Source: Bacteroidales bacterium (GTDB taxonomy: Bacteria > Bacteroidota > Bacteroidia > Bacteroidales > UBA1715). Taken from it: 34,915 bases of DNA. A model generated the notes under the pieces. That model ran no database searches and was not told the origin of the DNA. It saw nothing but the letters and a program-made list of their open reading frames with translations. Location: positions 1 to 34,915 of the forward strand of contig JAAYPM010000022.1 in the NCBI GenBank assembly GCA_012519815.1, read 5' to 3'. The stretch's first letter is position 1, and every line of letters begins with the position of its first letter. This document shows, one piece after another, positions 16,153 through 23,765 of the stretch. A program made the position numbers and the translations under genes.

Positions 16153-17583
16153 ATGAGGGAACATAAAACACATAAAAAAAGACAAGTAGCTTTATACGTA
16201 ACCTTTGATATTTTATCTGCAATTATATCATGGACTGCATTTTTTTTGTTTCGCAAAGGATTTATTGACAGCTCTTTTGGGGGTATTCAACAAAACGTTT
16301 CTCTTGATAGCAACTACTATTATGGGTTAGCATCCATCCCATTCATGTGGTTATTTTTATATTACATAAATGGCTATTATAAAAATATTTATAAGAAATC
16401 ACGCCTTAATGAACTTATACAAACATTTTTAATTACCATATTAGGTTGTATTATAATGTTTTTTTCTATTCTTATTGATGATATTGTTGACACATATCAA
16501 TCATATTATAAATCTATTCTTTTTTTATTTATTATACATTTTACAACAACTTACATACCCCGAATTATAATTACAAGCATTACAAATGCTAAAATTCATG
16601 CACGAAAAATCGGCTTCAATACCGTTCTTATTGGAAGCAATGAAAAAGCAGAAAAACTTTATAAAAAATTACAATCAACAAAAAAGTCATCAGGAAATAT
16701 GTTTGTAGGATTTGTAAATGTACTACAACAACAATCGTATGTTTTAAACAATTACCTTCCTCATTTAGGATATATTGATGATATTCATGATATTATAAAA
16801 GAACATGCTATTGAAGAAGTTATTATTGCAATAGAATCAAAAGAACATAAACATCTTGAAACTATTTTGCAAAAATTAGAAGGAATTAAAATAATAATTA
16901 AAATAATACCCGACAATTATGATATTATATCAGGACGAGTAACATTAAATTCTATTTATGATGAACCGTTAATTCTAATACATCATGATTTAATGCCTGC
17001 ATGGCAAGAAAACATGAAACGAGCAATAGATGTTTTTGTTTCCTTACTTGTTTTATTTTTAGGCTCTCTTTTTTATATATTCATAGCAATTGGCGTAAAA
17101 TTATCATCACCCGGACCTGTTATTTTTAAACAAAAACGCATTGGTTTACATGGCAAACCATTTTATATATACAAATTTCGTTCGATGTATATAGATGCAG
17201 AAAATAACGGACCGCAATTAGCTGAAATAAATGATGCTCGTATAACAAAATTTGGTGAATTTATTCGAAAATATCGTATAGACGAAATTCCACAATTTTT
17301 TAATGTTCTTATTGGCAATATGTCGCTTGTAGGACCACGTCCAGAGCGTCAGTTTTTTATTGAGCAAATACTTCCACACGCACCACATTATTTACATTTA
17401 CTGCGTGTAAAACCTGGTATAACATCATGGGGACAAGTAAAATATGGATATGCAAAAAACATTGATGAAATGTTAGAACGCCTTCAATATGATATAATTT
17501 ATATTGAAAACATGTCTATTTATGTAGATATTAAAATTCTGATTTATACTATTAAAACAGTAATTCTTGGGAAAGGTTTATAA
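16153..17583 (+). CDS. Polyprenyl-phosphate glycosyl-1-phosphate transferase (WcaJ/PglC-type)
   Basis: This 476-residue integral membrane enzyme starts a surface glycan by moving a sugar-1-phosphate from a nucleotide sugar to undecaprenyl phosphate. About four N-terminal membrane helices (residues about 10-150) are followed by a Rossmann-like CoA-binding-type domain (about 155-270). The C-terminal bacterial sugar transferase domain starts with the helix near 285-315 (KRAIDVFVSLLVLFLGS) and contains FKQKRIGLHGKPFYIYKFRSM, DEIPQFFNVLIGNMSLVGPRPE and GITSWGQVKYGY. It ends 6 bases inside the opposing DUF4294 gene. With the upstream aminotransferase/acetyltransferase pair and the radical SAM gene it points to exopolysaccharide or O-antigen production, although no polymerase or flippase is in view. 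Confidence 0.94.
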   Translation: MREHKTHKKRQVALYVTFDILSAIISWTAFFLFRKGFIDSSFGGIQQNVSLDSNYYYGLASIPFMWLFLYYINGYYKNIYKKSRLNELIQTFLITILGCIIMFFSILIDDIVDTYQSYYKSILFLFIIHFTTTYIPRIIITSITNAKIHARKIGFNTVLIGSNEKAEKLYKKLQSTKKSSGNMFVGFVNVLQQQSYVLNNYLPHLGYIDDIHDIIKEHAIEEVIIAIESKEHKHLETILQKLEGIKIIIKIIPDNYDIISGRVTLNSIYDEPLILIHHDLMPAWQENMKRAIDVFVSLLVLFLGSLFYIFIAIGVKLSSPGPVIFKQKRIGLHGKPFYIYKFRSMYIDAENNGPQLAEINDARITKFGEFIRKYRIDEIPQFFNVLIGNMSLVGPRPERQFFIEQILPHAPHYLHLLRVKPGITSWGQVKYGYAKNIDEMLERLQYDIIYIENMSIYVDIKILIYTIKTVILGKGL

Positions 17584-18168
17584 ACGCCCCTGTTCTATCA
17601 TAACCACAATTCTTTCAATCATTTTATCTTCTCCTTCGGGGTCATATTCTGATTTTAAAGATTCACCAAACATTCGAGCAACTCGCTGCCACACAAAAGC
17701 TTGAACACTTCCTCTCACTTCTTTAATAAGTTCATATGATGATTTATCTAATTCGCGGTCAACTAATTTAATAAGTATTTGCCCTTGTCGTACCGTCAAT
17801 TTTTTTAAATCTTCGGCATACACCTGCATTAATTCAGCTTCTTTTTCTTTAATATATTTTTTCTTATTTTTATTTTTTGGCAATGACTCTAAGCTTAACT
17901 GAATTTCAATCATCGTGTTTCGGGCAATTTGAGAATATGGATACACTTTTTTTACATCGCGTACCAAACGCCTATATTTTAAATATTCTTCGTGATCATT
18001 AAATTGCAAAGGTGGATACACCGTAACTTTTGGCAATTTAACAAGTGCCAAAGTATCATCATTTATAACAATTGCAGGCAACACATATCCAGTAGCAACG
18101 CTCACGTTTTGCGAAAAAGCACACAAATTAATCAATAAGAAAAAAACAAAACTTATATTTCGAACCAT
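17578..18168 (-). CDS. DUF4294-family exported protein
   Basis: The ORF-track start is 20 codons too early; the start giving MVRNISFVFFLL follows a promoter directly and yields a clean signal peptide ending CAFS with Gln at +1. The mature part of about 177 residues is strongly charged and helical: LPKVTVYPPLQF, then YRRLVRDVKKVYPYSQIARN, a Lys-rich stretch and GQILIKLVDRELDKSSYELIKEVRGS. This is the DUF4294 pattern, known in Bacteroidota and without assigned function. It is convergent with, and overlaps by 6 bp, the sugar transferase gene. Its location is probably periplasm. It is divergent from coaX. Confidence 0.85.
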   Translation of the reverse strand: MVRNISFVFFLLINLCAFSQNVSVATGYVLPAIVINDDTLALVKLPKVTVYPPLQFNDHEEYLKYRRLVRDVKKVYPYSQIARNTMIEIQLSLESLPKNKNKKKYIKEKEAELMQVYAEDLKKLTVRQGQILIKLVDRELDKSSYELIKEVRGSVQAFVWQRVARMFGESLKSEYDPEGEDKMIERIVVMIEQGRL

Positions 18169-18189
18169 GTACGTTATTTTAAAAACACG

Positions 18190-18218
18190 ACAAATATACA
18201 TGTTTTTATAGAATACAA
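18190..18218 (-). promoter_or_regulatory. Promoter of the DUF4294 gene
   Basis: On the minus strand TTTG (18218-18215), 17 nt, TATATTTG (18197-18190); the start codon at 18168 lies about 22 nt beyond the -7 element. This supports the shortened start for the DUF4294 gene, since the upstream ORF-track start would precede the promoter. Confidence 0.6.
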
Positions 18219-18294
18219 ATGTCATCAAAAAAATATAATCAATAATTTTAATTTGAAAAAATTACAGTATTATTGCACAAGCTTAATTAAAAGT

Positions 18295-19017
18295 ATGAAA
18301 ATAATTGTAGATGCGGGAAATTCATATATAAAAGTATTTTTTTTATCGAGCCAAACGGTTACAAAAAAAATACAATTTTCGTATGCAGAAATAGCATTAT
18401 TTGTTTTGGAAATGCAAACACACGCTCACCTTCCGATTATTATTTCAGATGTTTCGGGGAGAATTGATACTTCCATACTTTCTCAACTGCCATCTCATTA
18501 TTTTTTATTTTCGCATTCACATGCTGTGCCAATTACAATTGAATATCAAACAATTTCAACCTTAGGTCTTGACCGAATAGCAAATGCGGTAGGTAGCGTA
18601 ACACTACGCCCTAATACCAATAAACTTATTATTGATATAGGTACAGCAATAACTATTGATTTTGTAGATGCAAACAATACATTTAAAGGTGGTGTAATAT
18701 CACCGGGAATGCACACTCGGTTTGATGCATTACACTCAAAAACAGGAAATCTTCCTTTAGTTGCAAAAGATGAAAAAATATATTTACATGCTAACACAAC
18801 CGAATCCGCCATACAAAGCGGTGTTATTCAGGGAATTGTATTTGAAATACGTAAATATATTGAAACATATAACACAATATATCCCGATATTAAGGTGTTC
18901 TTATGCGGTGGTGATGCTTTTTTCTTTGAAAAATTCCTAAAAAAACGCATCTTTGCAGAACCAAATTTATTAGCAATTGGGTTACAAACAATATACGCAT
19001 ATAATGTTACGAATTAA
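18295..19017 (+). CDS. coaX: Type III pantothenate kinase CoaX
   Basis: CoaX phosphorylates pantothenate in the first committed step of coenzyme A synthesis; the type III enzyme is an ASKHA-fold protein that does not use a Walker motif. I start at MKIIVDAGNSYIK rather than 14 codons earlier, because this places the conserved DAGN(S/T) phosphate motif at residue 6. Other motifs are LGLDRIANAVG, LIIDIGTAITIDFVD and GGVISPGMHTRFDALHSKTGNLP. The product is about 240 residues, family-typical. Its 3' end overlaps the next gene's start by 14 bases, so the outer-membrane protein gene is probably translationally coupled to it. It heads the envelope-biogenesis cluster. Confidence 0.93.
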   Translation: MKIIVDAGNSYIKVFFLSSQTVTKKIQFSYAEIALFVLEMQTHAHLPIIISDVSGRIDTSILSQLPSHYFLFSHSHAVPITIEYQTISTLGLDRIANAVGSVTLRPNTNKLIIDIGTAITIDFVDANNTFKGGVISPGMHTRFDALHSKTGNLPLVAKDEKIYLHANTTESAIQSGVIQGIVFEIRKYIETYNTIYPDIKVFLCGGDAFFFEKFLKKRIFAEPNLLAIGLQTIYAYNVTN

Positions 19018-20290
19018 AATAACTTTACTTACAATAAGCTTTTTTGCAATAAACGTTTCAAGTTTTGCGCAACGAGTAACCACATCGCCATATAGCATGT
19101 TTGGGTATGGGGATATGTACACAAACAGTCTGCATGTGCTTGACGGAAAAGGAGGTGCGGGCATTGCAAATCGTAACAAACACCATATTAGCTTTTTAAA
19201 TCCGGCAGGTCATAGTGGGGTGCAAAGCGAACGATTTATTTTTGAAACAGGCATAGGCAACAATATGAGAATACTGCAACAAGAACAATCAAGCAATCTT
19301 ACAAATGCAGCTGGCTTAGAATACCTTGCATTTGCATTTCCAATACTTGCATCAAAGTGGAACAGTGCAATTGGACTTTTGCCTTTTTCGTCAGTTGGGT
19401 ATGAAATAACCGCATCAAGCACAAGCAATGATTTCTTATATGAAGGAAGTGGCGGCATAAATCAAATTGTATGGGGAAATGCGTTTACACCATTTTCAAA
19501 TTTTTCTATAGGATTTCATGCACGGTTTCTTTTTGGCGAATCATATACAAAATCATTTGTTTTATTTCCTGAAAGTTCGGCAAGTTTTTCAACCGAAAAA
19601 CGCGAAACTATAAAAACAAATGGGCTTATTTGGGATTTTGGTTTTATATACACAATTCCCCTTTCTGAAACGTCAAATATTTCAATTGCAGCAACATATC
19701 GCGACAAACAAACCGCAGCATACACACAGAAGAATTTTTTAGCTACATTTTTGAATTTAGAAGATTCAGAAGAAGCTATCACTTTTATTGATACAGTTTC
19801 AAACTCATATAATTCGGACATACGCACAGATTTTCCTCAGAAAATTGGGGTCGGAATTCAATATACAATTACCAACAAGTTTGAATATTCGCTTGATGTT
19901 TCACAAGAAAATTGGAATAAAATTTTTGTATATGGAGCAACAAATAAAAATCTTTCAAACAGTATATCTTTGAATACAGGAATTGAATATATTCCAGACA
20001 CACGTTCATTAGCATATTTTAAAAGATTGCCCTATAGAATTGGATTTCATTACTCGCAACTACCTATTTCTGAAACAATTGGAACAGAAAAAAACAAACC
20101 TATAGATATTGGCGTTAGTTTTGGCACAGATTTTATGCTAAAACAAACAGGAAACAGTATTACCCTATCATTTATTTTAGGAAAACGAGGAGATTTTACT
20201 GTTTCTCATTCTATTCAAGAAACCTATTTTATAACGAAATGTACTATACGGCTTCATGAAGCGTGGTTTTTTAAACGGAAAATTGATTAA
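19004..20290 (+). CDS. Outer-membrane beta-barrel protein (FadL/PorV-like)
   Basis: I take the internal ATG at 19004 (MLRIKITLLT) as start because it gives a standard signal peptide ending SSFA with Gln at +1; this leaves a 428-residue protein overlapping coaX by 14 bp. The mature N-terminus YSMFGYGDMYTNS and GAGIANRNKHHISFLNPAGHSG resembles FadL/PorV-type barrels, and alternating aromatic strands with EWKKS-like pattern are visible throughout (SIGFHARFLFGESY, IGVGIQYTITNKFEYSLDVSQENW). The protein should insert in the outer membrane; transport or assembly role is unknown. This gene follows coaX in many Bacteroidota by recollection, next to the TPR and lptC genes. Confidence 0.82.
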   Translation: MLRIKITLLTISFFAINVSSFAQRVTTSPYSMFGYGDMYTNSLHVLDGKGGAGIANRNKHHISFLNPAGHSGVQSERFIFETGIGNNMRILQQEQSSNLTNAAGLEYLAFAFPILASKWNSAIGLLPFSSVGYEITASSTSNDFLYEGSGGINQIVWGNAFTPFSNFSIGFHARFLFGESYTKSFVLFPESSASFSTEKRETIKTNGLIWDFGFIYTIPLSETSNISIAATYRDKQTAAYTQKNFLATFLNLEDSEEAITFIDTVSNSYNSDIRTDFPQKIGVGIQYTITNKFEYSLDVSQENWNKIFVYGATNKNLSNSISLNTGIEYIPDTRSLAYFKRLPYRIGFHYSQLPISETIGTEKNKPIDIGVSFGTDFMLKQTGNSITLSFILGKRGDFTVSHSIQETYFITKCTIRLHEAWFFKRKID

Positions 20291-20311
20291 ATAAACTATA
20301 AATATATAATT

Positions 20312-21643
20312 ATGAAACTAACAAATAAAATATTGCTTTACATAGGAATAGCAACTCTTCCGTTACACATATTTGCTCAAAGCGAAACATATGATTACGG
20401 AAGCGGAGAAGACAGTATTCGATGTTTACAAAATTTATCTGTATATCAAAATCGATACAGAAATGAAGAAAAAACATCAGACTTTGCTCCAGAAACGATG
20501 AAAGCGTGGCGAAACGCATTTTTTCAGTGTCCTAAAGGTTCACAAAACATGTACAGCCCTCATGGAGTAAAAATGTTTGAAACCTTATTTAAAAACACAC
20601 AAGATGAGACACTTAAAGCTGCATACATAGACACTATTAAATTAATATACGACAGACGTATTGAATATTTTGGTGAAAAAGAACGATATCTTGGATATAA
20701 AGGTGCAGATATTTTTATGCTTAACTCTAATTTGTTTGAAGAGGCTTACAGCTTATGTAAAGAATCTGTTGATGGATTAGGCAATAATTCTGATGTTAAA
20801 ACTATTATTATTTTAATGCAAACAGCTGTTATAAAAGTAGCAAACAATACTATGAAAAAACCTGAAGCAATTGCATTATATCAACAACTTGATGGTATTT
20901 TAGAATATAACAGTAAAAAAGGTTCTAACACGCATGAAAGTTGGCGAAAAAACTTAGAAGCTATCTTTTTACGTTTAAATCCAGATTGTTCTGACCTGAT
21001 TGCTACATTTGAACCTCAATTTAAAGCCAATCCTGAAGATACAGAACTGTTAAAAAAAATCACATCGTACTTGGCAAAAAACTGCACCGAATCTGATTTA
21101 TACCTACAAGCAGCAATAAATCTTGATAAAATAGAGCCTTCTGCATTGTCAAAACGGAATATAGCAGAAATGTATGTTTCAAAAAAAGAGACATCGCTTG
21201 CACTGCAATATTTCCAACAATCTATTGACATAGAAGAAAGTAGCGAACAAAAAGCAGCAACATATTATACTATGGCAAATGTTGTAAGTTCAAATCCAAG
21301 TTTAAGTGTTTCCTATGCTCAAAAAGCACTTGCACTAAATCCAAATATGGGAATAGCATATATTCTTATTGCTCGGCAATATGTTGCTGGAAGTTCAGAA
21401 TGTGGAAAAGGAACCGATGAATATGAAGTGGAAAAATGGAAAGCATTTTGGGTTGCCGAAGATTTATGTATTAAAGCAAAAAACATAGATGCAAGTGTTA
21501 CAGCACAAGCAAATACAGACATTTCAAAATATAGAAAATACTTTCCTGATATAGAAACAATGTTTGGATACGATATAACCGAAGGTTCAACTCAAACAAT
21601 AAACTGCTGGTTTTCAGCAACAACTACAGCAAAAGCAAAATAA
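20312..21643 (+). CDS. Exported tetratricopeptide-repeat protein
   Basis: This 443-residue protein has a signal peptide ending HIFA with Gln at +1 and is otherwise helical. TPR-like units are visible near residues 290-345 (RNIAEMYVSKKETSLALQYFQQSID, KAATYYTMANVVSSNPSLSVSYAQKALALNPNMGIAYI), with earlier, more diverged helical pairs from about 80 to 280. Several Cys residues are spaced through it (RCLQN, FQCPKG, PDCSDL, SSECGKG). The periplasm or outer membrane is the likely location. It stands between an outer-membrane barrel gene and lptC; a scaffold role in envelope assembly would fit but is not shown. Confidence 0.82.
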   Translation: MKLTNKILLYIGIATLPLHIFAQSETYDYGSGEDSIRCLQNLSVYQNRYRNEEKTSDFAPETMKAWRNAFFQCPKGSQNMYSPHGVKMFETLFKNTQDETLKAAYIDTIKLIYDRRIEYFGEKERYLGYKGADIFMLNSNLFEEAYSLCKESVDGLGNNSDVKTIIILMQTAVIKVANNTMKKPEAIALYQQLDGILEYNSKKGSNTHESWRKNLEAIFLRLNPDCSDLIATFEPQFKANPEDTELLKKITSYLAKNCTESDLYLQAAINLDKIEPSALSKRNIAEMYVSKKETSLALQYFQQSIDIEESSEQKAATYYTMANVVSSNPSLSVSYAQKALALNPNMGIAYILIARQYVAGSSECGKGTDEYEVEKWKAFWVAEDLCIKAKNIDASVTAQANTDISKYRKYFPDIETMFGYDITEGSTQTINCWFSATTTAKAK

Positions 21644-21661
21644 TTACATGCATTCATGTAA
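21644..21661 (+). promoter_or_regulatory. Hairpin over the lptC start codon
   Basis: TTACATG (21644-21650), loop CATT, CATGTAA (21655-21661) is a perfect 7-bp inverted repeat that contains the lptC ATG (21648-21650). It begins immediately after the TPR gene's stop codon (21641-21643), so ribosomes finishing the TPR gene could open it. Regulatory meaning is inferred. Confidence 0.45.
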
Positions 21662-22247
21662 ACATATATATACAACAAGCATCGTTATAGCTATAATGAT
21701 GCTTGTTTCGTGTAAAAACGACATGAAAAATATTATTAAAATTTCGGAAATTGAACAAATGCCCGAATTATCAGGAGAAAATTTGTATCTGCAACAAACA
21801 GAATATGGCAATGTAACACTATCAATATTTACCAAAACACTTCAAAAATATTCCGCAGAAAATTCCTTGTACAAATCTCCTCGAACAATTTTTCCCGATG
21901 GTATTCATGTAGTTCATTTTAGCACTTATCCCGACACAAGTGCAATGATTAAAGCTAATTATGCCATTCAGTATGAAGAAGAAGACAAATGGGAAGCAAA
22001 AGGAAATGTAATTGCTAAAAACTCAAAAGGCGAAATATTGCATACCGAATTTTTAGTGTGGGAACAAGCAAAAGGGAAAATATATTCTCATGAACATGTG
22101 CAAATAACCACCTCCGAAGATATTATTATTGGACAAGGTTTTACATCTGATGAAAATTTTGATAACTGGGAAATAACCAATGTTACAGGAGTTTTTTCAT
22201 TTTATGATTCAGAAGAAACCGATTCTTTGGCAACAGAAACACAATAA
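21648..22247 (+). CDS. lptC: LPS export protein LptC, lipoprotein form
   Basis: LptC hands lipopolysaccharide from the inner-membrane LptBFG transporter to the LptA bridge. The 199-residue protein has one LptC/OstA-like domain: ISEIEQMPELSGENLYLQQTEYGNVTLSIF, then ALEYF-like strand LQKYSAENSLYKSPRTIFPDGIHVVHF and WEAKGNVIAKNSKGEILHTEFLVWEQAKGKIYS, the beta-taco repeat pattern. Instead of the Escherichia-type uncleaved transmembrane anchor, a lipobox LVSC (Cys22) is present, so it would be lipid-anchored. Its start codon sits in a hairpin. A small membrane protein gene follows after 3 bp. Confidence 0.87.
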   Translation: MHSCKHIYTTSIVIAIMMLVSCKNDMKNIIKISEIEQMPELSGENLYLQQTEYGNVTLSIFTKTLQKYSAENSLYKSPRTIFPDGIHVVHFSTYPDTSAMIKANYAIQYEEEDKWEAKGNVIAKNSKGEILHTEFLVWEQAKGKIYSHEHVQITTSEDIIIGQGFTSDENFDNWEITNVTGVFSFYDSEETDSLATETQ

Positions 22248-22250
22248 TAC

Positions 22251-22427
22251 ATGCGAAAAAAAATTCTTACATATATATGGTTGTTTATAGCTATTGCATC
22301 ATTCATTACGCTTGTTGATGTTTATAAAAAACAACAATTTTCAAAAGATTTTTACGTGTTTTTAACGATTTTTATTATATCATGCATTCTATTTTTCATC
22401 AAAAAAAGAAAACATTTTAACACATAA
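22251..22427 (+). CDS. Small two-helix membrane protein (absent from ORF track)
   Basis: This 58-codon ORF starts 3 bp after the lptC stop and ends 12 bp before the CorC/HlyC-type gene. It is too short for the supplied track. The product begins MRKKILTYIWLFIAIASF and has two hydrophobic helices (residues about 5-22 and 36-50) separated by DVYKKQQFSKD and ended by the basic tail KKRKHFNT. The inside-positive ends suggest both termini are cytoplasmic. No function is known to me; the position between lptC and the CorC gene hints at an accessory envelope role. Coding is supported by gap-filling position, spacing on both sides and membrane-protein composition. Confidence 0.75.
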   Translation: MRKKILTYIWLFIAIASFITLVDVYKKQQFSKDFYVFLTIFIISCILFFIKKRKHFNT

Positions 22428-22439
22428 ACACAATTCACA

Positions 22440-23705
22440 ATGAGTTATTTTTTACTAATTATTGTTTGTTTATTGCTTTTAACTCTCTTGTCAGGATTAG
22501 AAATTGCGTTTTTTAATTCCAACACATTGCAAGTTGAAATAGATGTGCACAAAGGAAATGTATCAGCAAAAATCATCTCGTTTTTTTTAAAACGTTTTGA
22601 TATATGTGTTATAAGTATATTATTAACAAAAACAATTACACTTGTAACATATGGACTATTAATAGTATATGCTGTAGAATTAATTTTGTCAGCATGGATA
22701 CCATCACAACTACTTATTATAATTGTTCAAATTATTATAGCTGCAATTATTCTCATTTTTACAGTTGAACTTTTACCTAAGGTTGTTTTTCAAATTCATG
22801 CACATTTTATTCTTCGCATATTTTTAATTCCATTTATCATCATTTTTATTATAACATATCCTATAACCATTGTTGCACATATACTTTCACGGTTTTTTTT
22901 CAAATTTACTCGTTTAAAAAAACGTGGTGAACAAAATATAAAAGATAGAGCAAAACACGATTTAAGGCATTTTTTTGTTGAAAAATCTTCTGAAACACAA
23001 CAAAAAAATCAGCAGACAAATAATTTTAAAATATTTATAAATGCACTTGAGTTTTCTTCGGTAAAATTACGGGAATGTTTAAAACCAAGAACCGAGTTAA
23101 TTACAATAAACATTGAAAATGAATTAGATACGTTAATTCCAAAATTTGCAGATTCAGGCTATTCAAAAATTTTGGTATATAAAAACTCTGTGGACACGAT
23201 TGTTGGATATGTGCACTCATCAGATATGCTTAAAAATCCTGAATCTATTTCGTCTATTCTTCGGAAAATTCCGTTTGTTCCCGAAACGATGAGTGCAAAA
23301 AAAATGCTTGCTCAGTTTATTAATGAAAAACAAAGTATTGCAGTAGTTGTTGATGAATTTGGTGGCACAGAAGGAATTGTTACTATTGAAGATATTATTG
23401 AAGAGATTTTTGGGGAAATTAGAGACGAACACGACCAAATTGAACTTGAAGAACGGCAAATAAATGAACAAGAATTTATATTTTCTGGAAGACAAGAAAT
23501 TGATCATTTAAACGAAACCTACCAACTGTCTCTATCTGATTCAGAAGAATACAAAACACTCGCAGGTTTTTTCCTGTATTATCACGAAAAATTTCCTACT
23601 ATAAATGCAACAATAACCATTAATAACTTAAAATTAACGGTGCTTAAAATCACAGGGACACGTATAGAATTAATTCATGTAAAAATATTACAAGATACCC
23701 ATTAG
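22440..23705 (+). CDS. CorC/HlyC-type CNNM-CBS membrane protein
   Basis: This 421-residue protein has the CNNM/DUF21 membrane domain (helices in about residues 1-150), a Bateman CBS pair (about 205-325, with VKLRECLKPRTELITI and SIAVVVDEFGGTEGIVTIEDIIEEIFGEI), and a C-terminal CorC/HlyC-type domain (about 340-415, DHLNETYQLSL, YKTLAGFFLYY). Relatives act in Mg2+/Co2+ efflux, and in flavobacteria a member (GldE) belongs to the gliding gene set. The naming hemolysin is historical and not evidence of toxicity. It is in the same strand run as lptC and the following PpiD-type gene. A minus-strand ORF at 23220 is its shadow. Confidence 0.9.
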   Translation: MSYFLLIIVCLLLLTLLSGLEIAFFNSNTLQVEIDVHKGNVSAKIISFFLKRFDICVISILLTKTITLVTYGLLIVYAVELILSAWIPSQLLIIIVQIIIAAIILIFTVELLPKVVFQIHAHFILRIFLIPFIIIFIITYPITIVAHILSRFFFKFTRLKKRGEQNIKDRAKHDLRHFFVEKSSETQQKNQQTNNFKIFINALEFSSVKLRECLKPRTELITINIENELDTLIPKFADSGYSKILVYKNSVDTIVGYVHSSDMLKNPESISSILRKIPFVPETMSAKKMLAQFINEKQSIAVVVDEFGGTEGIVTIEDIIEEIFGEIRDEHDQIELEERQINEQEFIFSGRQEIDHLNETYQLSLSDSEEYKTLAGFFLYYHEKFPTINATITINNLKLTVLKITGTRIELIHVKILQDTH

Positions 23706-23721
23706 AATTTAGTATTTTTTT

Positions 23722-23729
23722 TATCTTTG
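23722..23729 (+). promoter_or_regulatory. TATCTTTG -7 element before the PpiD-type gene
   Basis: TATCTTTGCAAA is a typical phylum -7 box in the 60-bp gap upstream of the start at 23766. A TTG at -33 is not apparent. It may give an internal promoter within the envelope cluster. Confidence 0.45.
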
Positions 23730-23765
23730 CAAACTTAAAATAAACATTAATATAAAAATCAGATA

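Noticed and set aside
15915-16256. Overlapping ORFs at the radical SAM / sugar transferase junction (15915 plus, 15970 and 16038 minus)
   Set aside because: They lie inside two real genes in other frames and have no recognisable content.
22440-23705. Hemolysin or virulence factor based on the HlyC/CorC family name
   Set aside because: The domain set (CNNM, CBS pair, CorC C-terminus) points to ion transport or regulation; the name is historical.
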